This document shows, piece after piece, positions 55,560 through 64,000 of a DNA stretch of 64,000 bases. Where the stretch lies: NCBI RefSeq assembly GCF_030247195.1, contig NC_080670.1, positions 160,776,080 through 160,840,079 on the forward strand, in the 5' to 3' direction. The first letter of the stretch is position 1, and every line of letters starts with the position of its first letter. Made by a program: the position numbers and the translations under genes. This DNA comes from Topomyia yanbarensis (lineage: Eukaryota; Arthropoda; Insecta; Diptera; Culicidae). The notes under the pieces are model-generated. The model ran no database searches. It saw only the letters and a list, made by a program, of their open reading frames with translations, and was not told the DNA's origin.

Positions 55560-58500
55560 TGGTAGAGAGTGGGCTACGAGGAAACCAACTTGAGATGGGG
55601 TTACTGAATCGAGTGTTCACCACGAGATCAGGTAGCGACACCACCCCGAATGACTCAACTCTTGGGTAGTCGTACTTGACGGAATTGAGGGAAAAGGTCG
55701 ACGAGCTCTATGAGGTCGTGAAAGACAAGCACAATGTGCACACCAAGGTGCAGCACCTAATGACGAGTATCAAATCTTAACAGTTGCTGAACGTGAGCAG
55801 AAGGCGCCTTTGATGGGAGCTGAATCAGCCAAAAAAAGCTCTGACAAAAGCCACAGAACATGCAATGGCAGAAACTGAGGTGACACTGAAGAGTCATCAC
55901 AGTACTCGATCGGAAAAAAGAGTGAGGGATACGACGGGGGAGCAAGAGGCACCTAAAAAGCAGAAGAACGAGCTGGAGGACACCAGCGACCTAAGGAACG
56001 TTGGGCAAGATCGTGGTTGATGCATCGTGGGAAGCCAGAAGACGAAGCGGAGGGAATGAAAACAAAAAGAAGAAAAAAAGCAGGGACAAGAAAAGAAAGA
56101 AAAATGTAAGCCTTCTCGGGAGAGGTACAAGGGCAATAATAAGATTATTGATAAGACGTCCTATGCCGCTCTTCTCAAGAAAGTTAGAGGACCCAGAGCT
56201 GAAGGAGCTAAGAGATATCGTTGTTAAAATGAGAAGCACTCAGAAAGACGAAATAATCTTCCAGCTGAAGAAGGATCCTTCCATCAAGAGCTTGATCTAC
56301 CGCGATCTCGTTGCTTAATTCTTAGACAATGAATCGAACGAAAGGGGTCTGTCGCAAGAAGCCGTAGTCGAGTGCAAGGGTTTAAGCGCGATAACGACAA
56401 TAGAAGAACTGAAGGGTGCACTGATCAAGCAGTGCAAACCGACGACATGACGAGTGCCGTTTCCACGATAGATGGAAAAGGCAGAAATTGGTGCTGTTGC
56501 CAAAGCCCGAGAAGCCGCCAGGCGACCCATCGGCGTACAGACCAATTTGTCTGATCGACACGACTGGCAAATTGCTTGAGAGAATCATCCTCAACAGGCT
56601 AACCCCGTACGCAGACTCCGTACGGACGGCCTGTCAAGCAGCCAGTTTGGCTTTCGGAAGGGTAAGTCCACAGTGGACGCTATCAACTCAGTGATAAAGA
56701 CTGCCGAGATAGCGATCCAACGAAAAAGGCGAGGCATTCGATACTGTGCGTTAGTGACACTTGACGTGAAGAACGCATTCAACAGCGCAAGCTGGGATGC
56801 CATCGCGCTCTCGTTACACCGGCCAAGCCTACCGGTGGGTCTGTACCGGATTCTGGAAAGCTACTTCCAGAACCGCGTACTGATATACGAGACCGGTGCC
56901 GGTCAGAAAAGGGTTCCGATTACCGCCGGAATCCCGCAGGGCTCGATCCTAGGCCCGGTGCTATGGAACCTCATGTATGACGGGATTCTGAGACTGATGT
57001 TCCCTCCTGGGGTCAAGATCGTCGGCTTTGCCGACGACGTAACCTTACAGGTCTATGGGGAGTCAATCTCTGAGGTAGAACTAACCTCAGAACACGCGAC
57101 CAAAACGGTGGAGGAATGGATGAGCGCGAGAGGCCTGGAGCTCGCTCATCATAAGACGGAGATAGTTATCATCAACAACCGCAAGTCGGCACAACATGAA
57201 GTCGCGATCACCTCACAGCGGAGTCTGAAGTCTCTCGGTGTCATTATAGACGACAAGCTGACCTTCGGCAGCCACGTCGACTATACATGCAAGAGGGCGT
57301 CGACTGCTGTTGCGGCTCTATCGAGGATGATGTCCAACAGCTCACAGGTGTGCGCCAGTAGACGTAGGTTACCAGTAGGTATGGCGGCCCGTCATGGTCA
57401 AGAGCACTGAGGGTAACCAGTTACCTACAGAAACTGGCGAGCACCCACCGCGTGATGTGCCTCAGAGTGATATCTGCCTACCGCATGGTATCACACGATG
57501 CATCCTGCGTGACAGCGAGTATGATGCCAGTCGGGCTGGTCATTTGGGAAGATGAGGAGTGCTTCGAGCTACGTGGAAATAGAGGAGCCCGCGAGCGACC
57601 CGGGGTGACCTCGGTCGCCAGATGGCAGCGTGAGTGGGATAACTCCTCGAAAGGTAGGTGGACCCAGCCGCTGATACTTAACATATCGAGCTGGGTGGGA
57701 AGACCCCATGGGGAAGTTCACTTCCATCTGATACCATTCTTGTCACGCCATGGCTGCTTCCGACAGTACCTCCGGGCACGCGGAGGTCCCAGCCTGCCCG
57801 GACTGCCCAGGTATAGATGAAACTGCCGAACACATACTGTTCATATATCATCGGTTCGACGTTGAAAGAAGAGCAATGCTTGACGTCTGTGGCTGGGACA
57901 CAACCCCTGATACCCTTATTCAGCGGTTGTGTCAATCGGTGGAGAAGTGGAACGCAGTCTCGACTGCTACCATCCAGATTGCCTGTAGGCTACAGGTAAT
58001 TTGGCGAACCGAGCAACAGACGATGGGCACGACTAACTAGTGATTGGTTAGTTGGAGCGAAAAAAGGCCGAGCGCAAAAAAGTGAGTGAATGGTCTGTCC
58101 ATGCTGAGGCAGGTTTGGCGCAGCGACTGGTAACCGCGTAAGGGGTAAACCCAGCCACCCCGAAGCAAAGCCGAAGAGCGAGTGTATAGGCGTATAAGTG
58201 GACTGCCTCATGCCAAGATAGGAGAGTCGTAGCGTAGTATGTTGGGACTTACCTATCGATGCCTCGTGGCGTGGCAGAGGAGTGAAAGGGTGAGCATCCA
58301 AGTCAGCCTCACATGGTATGGGTGGGGCGAGCACAAAAGTAATCCTAGCAAGGAATGAGTAAGGTGAGCACACAAGTCAGCCTCATGTGGGAGTGTTTGA
58401 GAGTGAATCAAGGTGCGATAGAGAGAGCACCCAAGTAAGCCTCATACAGGAGGTATGAACGCGTGAGCGATAGTGAATGAGTACATCAAGTACAGCCATC

Positions 58501-58695
58501 CCCCCAGAAGTAATACCGAGAGGTAGTCCCTGAGGGGAACAATGGTGGAGCCCAATGGAGTTTAGTCGGTATTAATGGCAGCGTTACCATTCGAGCCCGA
58601 CTCGCCCCCAGTACACCCCGTGTGGTAGCTTGGACACCTGCTAATAGCACGTGTACTGGGTTAGTACGTAAACGTCTTCTCCATTGTAAAAAAAC
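55560..58695 (+). pseudogene. R1-like LINE, copy D, with large internal deletion
   Basis: ORF1 sequence runs from about 55670 (ELYEVVKDKHNVHTKVQ) through KRKK-rich and DPELKELRDIVVKMRSTQKD motifs to ELKGALIKQC near 56440. At about 56455 it joins directly to ORF2 RT (RQKLVLLPKPEKPPGDPS). The ORF1 zinc knuckles and the whole endonuclease are therefore missing. RT is then open for 245 codons at 56673-57410, with TLDVKNAFNSASWDA (motif A), AGIPQGSILGPVLWNLMYDG and VGFADDVTL (motif C). Further C-terminal sequence in shifting frames includes CPDCPGIDETAEHI near 57800. The 3' tail, 58040-58690, contains CGCCCCCAGTACACCCCGTG and ends in a short A run. It lies directly upstream of copy E. Confidence 0.88.
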
Positions 58696-61600
58696 CGACG
58701 ACTATCCTGATTTGGAAATTGTATGGAGACACTCAAACGGTGGCGATTCGACTACCGGTGGTCATTGCCAATAAGCTGGCGGAGACAGACAAGATAAACG
58801 TCGGATTGTCGGCGTGCTCGCTGAATGCGGATGGAGCTATGCTTAAGATGCTTGGACCTCGGATATCAGGCGAGGAACTGCAAGGGCCTAGGCAGGTTTG
58901 CACTGTGTAGAAAATGTGGACGAATGGAGCACGTTGCCAGAGATGCATGATCTGCAAACCGGAGGACAGAAATGACCACACGACGGGCGGCTTCTAGGAG
59001 GATACTTTAACGTTTGGGCCGTGGTGTGGGGTAGCTGGCTGACCAACGCAAGAAGTAACAGCTTGTTGGAAGCCTGTAAGGCTGGGCAACGAAGGTTCTG
59101 CATGCTCATTCCGTAAAGATGTCCGGGAATCAAAAACTTGAATTGGCGAGTTAGTGAGCAGTACACACATGGCGACCACCAAGCGGTCCACTACACTATT
59201 AGTCGGCAGAATTGTATTGTAATGCTGATAATGAGGACTGACGAGCAGAAAATAATGGACTTCGACAAGGACTTTTTTGGAAGTACTTCGTGCTGACAGC
59301 CTCGCTCCAATTTTCGAATGGCGATGGGCTGTCGGACACATTAGCGAAGATGTGTGATATAACAAGCCTAAGAAAAATGGAACTGAGGAACTGCTGGCGT
59401 ATTGGTCGAACGAAAGTTTTAGCACCTCCGTGCTGCCTGCCTAAAAGTCAGCAGACGCGTTCACAGAGTAAGATCTGAGGCAATCACTGAATAGTGTAAG
59501 GTGACTTTCCGGGCGGCTAGGGCTGCATTTAAACGCGAGATAGTGTTTAGTAACAGTCCACCTGCTACAAGGAGCTGTACAGAGAAACATACACTAACCC
59601 TTGGGGCAACGTTTATCGTGTCGTGATGGCCAGGATCAAGGGTTCAATGATGCCAGCTGAAATGTGTGCTGACAAACTAAAAATATATCTTTTCCCGAAG
59701 CACGACGCACCTGTATGGTCGCCTACATGGTACGTTGTTGCAAACGGTTGAAATAATGGTGACAATCCAGTCTCCAACGACGAGCGCCTAATAGTTACGG
59801 AAGGACTGAAAGCGAAGAAAGCTCCCGATCCAGACGGCATCACCAATGTTGCACTGTAAATCGTGATCCAGGCGTTTCCGGACATGTTCAGGATAGTTCT
59901 ACAGAAATGCCTGAACGAAAACTGGATGGATGCTCCAGAAAGTAGTGTTGCTTCCAAAACCAGGGAAGCCACCAGGAGATCCAGCATCGTATCGGCCTAT
60001 ATGCCTGCTAGATACTCTTGGTTAACTTTTGGAAAGGTTTATCCTTAACCTTCCGTAAGTCACGCTAGTGCACTGAGTGTACACTGCTTTGAAAAAGCGA
60101 AATCGTTTTAGCGCACAAGCGGCTGCTCGTTCAGTGAGCCATTTGCGCGACTTCCGGAGGGTTAACAGGCTGGCGAACTACGCTGAAAGTGAGAACGGAC
60201 TATCGCAGAGGCAGTTCGGACTCCGGAAAGGGATCTTGACGGCATACGCCATCAACATAGTCATCTCGAGCGCGGAGAAAGCAGTGAAGAAAAAGAGGAA
60301 GGGTAATCGCTACTGCACCGTGGCTACGATTGACATGAAAAACGCATTCAACAGCACTAGCAAAGGGGCAATCGCCATAGCGCTGCGTAGAACGAGGGTC
60401 CCGGACTATTTGTGCAAGGTATTAAAAAGTTACTTTCAGAATCGAGATGGTCTGGAAGACAAACACGGGACTGCGGTCGATTAAGGCCACGGCGGGAGTA
60501 TCTCATGGCTCCGTACTCGGCCCAACGCTCTGAAATACAACAATAACGGAGTGTCAACACTGCCAATGTCCAGGATAGTTGAGATTGTCGGCTTTGCAGA
60601 TGACATTAACCTGACGATAATTGGTAAGACCCTTGTGGAGGTGGAGATGTTGACGGCTGGGACAATAGGTACCGTGGTAACCTGGATGGTTGACACCAAC
60701 TTACAGCTGGCTCACCACAAGACGGAGGTAGTGCTGGTCAGCAATCGAAAAAAAAAATCCAGCGTGTCGTGATCAGCATCGGCGTACATTCAATTCCATC
60801 AGTGCGTGCGCTGAGGCACCTGGGTGTGATAGTCAACGAACAGTTAAATTACAACAGTCATGTCGGCTACGTAGGCGAAAAGGGTGCGAGGACAAGTAAC
60901 GTATTGACAAGGATTATGCCGAACATCGGAGGAGTTAGATTTAGGACGAGACATCTCCTGGCGGGTATTTCATTCTCAATATCGAGGTATGGCGGAACGG
61001 TCTGGGATGCTGCACTGAATTGAAAGCTAAACCAGACGAAATTGACAAACACGTTTCGCCTAATGGCTGTGCGGGTCGTGGGCGGTTATAGCACGATTTC
61101 GTGGGAGGCAGTATACATAATTGCCGGGTTGATATCCATCTGGCTGAGGACGATGAATGCTACCAGTGGAGGAATACACGAAGAGCGGACTCGATGGCTA
61201 GGTGGCAGCAAGAGTGGAACAACGCGGAGAAAGGATGGTGGACCCACCAACTCATCCCAATTGGGTTGACTTGGGTGCATAGGAAGCATGGAGAGGTGAA
61301 CTTCCATTTGACACAGTACTATACTCTCCGAACTACTGAGAAAGTGGCGAAGAGACCAACAAAATAGCGCCATCGGCTAGAAAGCTGCCATGAAAACACA
61401 AATCTGGTTTCGGGAGACATTCCGCCGCCGGGGAACATCCCGTCAGTAGACCAGTTGATGTAGCACCGGGTTCGGGTCGCTGGGGCTCCTGCGAACTGTA
61501 GTCAGGCTTCACTGGAATCTTCGGACCGATCTCTACGCCCTACCGGATTGCTCATGAGAAGGCTAGATGCACCGCCGGGGATTAGCGTGAGTAGATTGCG

Positions 61601-62235
61601 TCCAACAGCTAGCAGAGGGGAGTTGGGGCGCCAGTGAACCGAAAGCTACGCTATACCCGGAATCGTTGAACAGACCTCAGCACCTATTGGCTGGTCCAAT
61701 AGGAAGACTAGGTTAACCGCCGGGGACTAAATCGAGTAGATTGGGACGAAGTGGAGAGATAAATGGCTCACGGAAACGAATATAGGTATAGGGAGGAATC
61801 TAATGCCGTGAAATTCACAGGGAAGATTCACCGTCGTGGACTATCTGGCTACATCATGCCAAAAATGGGAGCTAATTGGCTCACGAAACAGACATCGATA
61901 CCGAGAGAAATTCATCCATCAAGGATATTTCATTAGGAGTATAGTAAGTTCACCGCCGGGTACTATCCGAGTAGATCAGGATAAGGTTCGGAGCTGAAGG
62001 AATCGCGGATACAGAAGCTAAATGGCTCATGGAATCAGGAGCTAAATGGCGACGTAATAGATGTAGACGGAAAACTAGGAATGAGTCGAGAGTCAAACAG
62101 TTCAAAGGTCGGGCCATTTCGTCAATGAAGTGAGGCTCCGAGATAGCTGCGGAAAACTTGTCAGCCAAAGAAAAATGTGCGACGAAAGCACAACTAGTCC
62201 CCCTCCACAATGTAATACATTGATGTAGTTCCGTG
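58696..62235 (+). pseudogene. R1-like LINE, copy E, 5'-truncated, decayed
   Basis: The copy begins in late ORF1 (LYGDTQTVAIRLPVVIANKL near 58720-58780), includes a zinc knuckle (LCRKCGRMEHVARDA near 58900-58945), and passes after a deletion into endonuclease (WGSWLTNARSNSLLEA near 59028-59075, then NLNWRVSEQYTHGDHQAVHY near 59140-59200). RT pieces follow: LSQRQFGLRKGILTAYAINI (60199-60258), VATIDMKNAFNSTSKGA (60320-60370) and IVGFADDINLTI (60582-60620). The C-terminal region reads RKHGEVNFHLTQYYTL near 61280-61330. The 3' tail to about 62235 carries the same GAGCTAAATGGCTCACGGAA-type motifs as copy C. A TTAA MITE interrupts RT at 60049-60161. Frameshifts are frequent. Confidence 0.85.
60045..60165. 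mobile_element. 113-bp TTAA-flanked MITE inside R1 copy E
   Basis: TTAA lies at 60045-60048 and 60162-60165. The body 60049-60161 has ends CCTTCCGTAAGTCACGC and, on the complement, CCCTCCGGAAGTCGCGC, 14 of 17 identical. The surrounding R1 frame (ERFIL then NRLANYAESENGLS) is continuous when the insert and one TTAA are left out, which supports both boundaries. The TTAA target suggests mobilisation by a piggyBac-type transposase. Confidence 0.9.
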
Positions 62236-64000
62236 AAGAATAATCTCCAATCACTATTTTACAGTGACCGTGGCACACACTTCGGCCAACTCAACGAGGA
62301 ATTAAAGGTAGCACTTGTCGAGCTCAGCCACGAGAAGATCGTTGCAGAATTTATCACGTCATACACGAAGTGGAGTTTTATCTCTGCCCTGTCTCCTCAT
62401 GTGAGCTGAACTTGGAAAAGCAGATTTGTACAGTCGAACAGAACCTGAGGAACCTACTTCAAAACCGTTTACCAACTGATGTAACATTGCGCAACGCCAA
62501 ATAAAATATGATTCAACAAAAATAACAATATTTGGTCTAAATTGGGTTTTTCATTGTGCTACTCCAAAAAACGTGAAACCCATTTTTGGAGGCCTTCCTT
62601 TTTGTAAATTTCACTGAACATGGTGTCTAGCAGTAACAAAATTTTCACTTTGCTTTCTGCAGGTACAAATTGCCCGCCAAGCAAACTATTTCCATGCGAC
62701 TTCGATATAATTACTCAGATCCTCAGAAATCAAAACTTCTGTGCTTGCGAACATCGTTCGCGATTGATTCTTTGCTGGTAGTGTTTCGTTTTAAATTTAG
62801 TGCCTATCTGGTGGCCAAGTGGTCTACCAGACACTGATGAAACGAAGTTGAAACGCCTTGCTAAAATATCAAATTGAATTCTTGAAGGATTTTCTTTCTT
62901 TTTTATCAGCCTTCTGCCTTCTTCTTCTTCCTAGGAAAACGTTCTGCACTGTGAGTCCTCCGGAAGTATTAATTTCGGACTAGTTGATTGCTATAATTTA
63001 TCAATGCGAATCAATGAGGGGTGGGTTATGGAGACATAAAACCTAATCATCTTGTCCACACAGAAAATAAAATCTTTTCCTCCTAATCTTAAACAAAACA
63101 TTCCAGTACATACCTCTAGATCAAGTCCTAGACAACCATTTTAACCCTCTTCCTTCAAAACAACCCTGCAGCCACCATTTCGTCTCAAATTGCTATCACC
63201 ACCCCAATAGTGCCATCTGCAGTATGTCCGGTGCCCGGTATATCACATCATTCCCGACCACCTTATCTGAACCTACCCGGTCATAACGATCCGCAATATC
63301 ATCCATCTTGACGCAATCTCCCATTGTCTCACACCTTTTTTTTCGTCTTCTTCCCCAAATGTTAGTAGAGAGCAGCAGTCATCAACCTGGTAGAGATAGG
63401 TACTGGACACAAGCCATCAAATCGACGACGTCTTCATCTTCATCTCCAACGTCGTCGCCGTCATCACCGGCACCGTAATCGTGAACGGATCCATTGAAAA
63501 TGAAGACCTTATCATTCCGTGGCGTACGCCAAGCCACACACACTACAGCGCAGCAGAGTCACGACGTTTGAAGGCAATAATAATAACGATAAAAAGCGAA
63601 AATCACCGTCGCCATCGTCTATGCATGCGCCCGTCGTCGGATGCAGAGGATCTGTTCAGATTACACAGGTGGATTGCTTCGACGGAACGCACGGTCTGGG
63701 GCGCGTTTAAACACACACGCGATCCTGCTGTTGGACGAAAGACAGCTCGCTATCAGTTATCGTTTCCGGTTTCAAAAGTTCAATAATAACAGATTGGTTT
63801 AGGATCGTAATTCAACCAGATTATTACCGCGGTAAAACATGCTTAGGTATTCGGAATGTAATGAAGCGACTGAGAAGACAGCGGAAATGTCTTCCATAAA
63901 CATGTGATTAGTCCCATGGCAACCGAGTTCATCCGACGAGCAGATCCCCAAATCTAATCAAATTAAGGATATTATATTCTGCTGACAGACAGGTATGGGA
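62236..64000. other. No recognisable gene
   Basis: No mobile element or protein family was recognised. Frames of 101 and 63 codons overlap at 63481-63786 without known motifs. The region is pyrimidine-rich around 62880-62940 and 63300-63480. It may be host intergenic or intronic sequence. Confidence 0.45.

Overview
The window looks like intergenic or intronic DNA from a repeat-rich dipteran genome, most likely a culicid mosquito. This rests on the mix of element families: R1-, RTE-, LOA/Lian-, I- and CR1/Jockey-like LINEs, a BEL/Pao LTR element, tRNA-derived SINEs, and many TA- or TTAA-flanked MITEs. The species cannot be named from this. No host protein-coding gene was recognised. Almost every stretch that reads as protein belongs to a transposable element, and nearly all of these copies carry stops, frameshifts or deletions.

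Left part (1-23 kb): an RTE-like LINE fragment runs off the left edge. It is followed by a 1.76-kb element with CACAGTG termini and a 5-bp target duplication, which looks like a non-autonomous Transib relative. That element carries a nested SINE with a 12-bp target duplication. Then come a cluster of MITEs (6.1-9.7 kb), an R1 fragment split by one MITE, a second RTE-like fragment, further MITEs, a pogo-like MITE holding 3.3 copies of a 116-bp tandem repeat, and a 220-bp MITE. Another R1 fragment with its 3' tail and a non-autonomous Tc1/mariner element with a transposase remnant close this part.

Middle part (24-47 kb): a decayed I-clade LINE, a second SINE, a broken BEL/Pao element (27.8-32.3 kb) with two small insertions in its integrase region, a 1.1-kb array of a 17-bp repeat, a minus-strand LINE remnant, a Tc1-type transposase pseudogene, a TTAA-flanked MITE, and LOA/Lian-like LINE pieces on both strands. 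These LOA pieces are separated by a (TA)n tract and by a 2-kb array of a 12-bp palindromic repeat that sits inside the LINE reading frame.

Right part (47-64 kb): a nearly complete CR1/Jockey-group LINE with an intact 639-residue ORF1 (PHD-type zinc finger) and an ORF2 broken at a few points; the second 220-bp MITE, which differs from the first by one base; and two R1 copies arranged head to tail, the second containing a 113-bp TTAA MITE. The remaining stretches show no recognisable gene. Family names are from recognised protein motifs and terminal sequences, without database searches.
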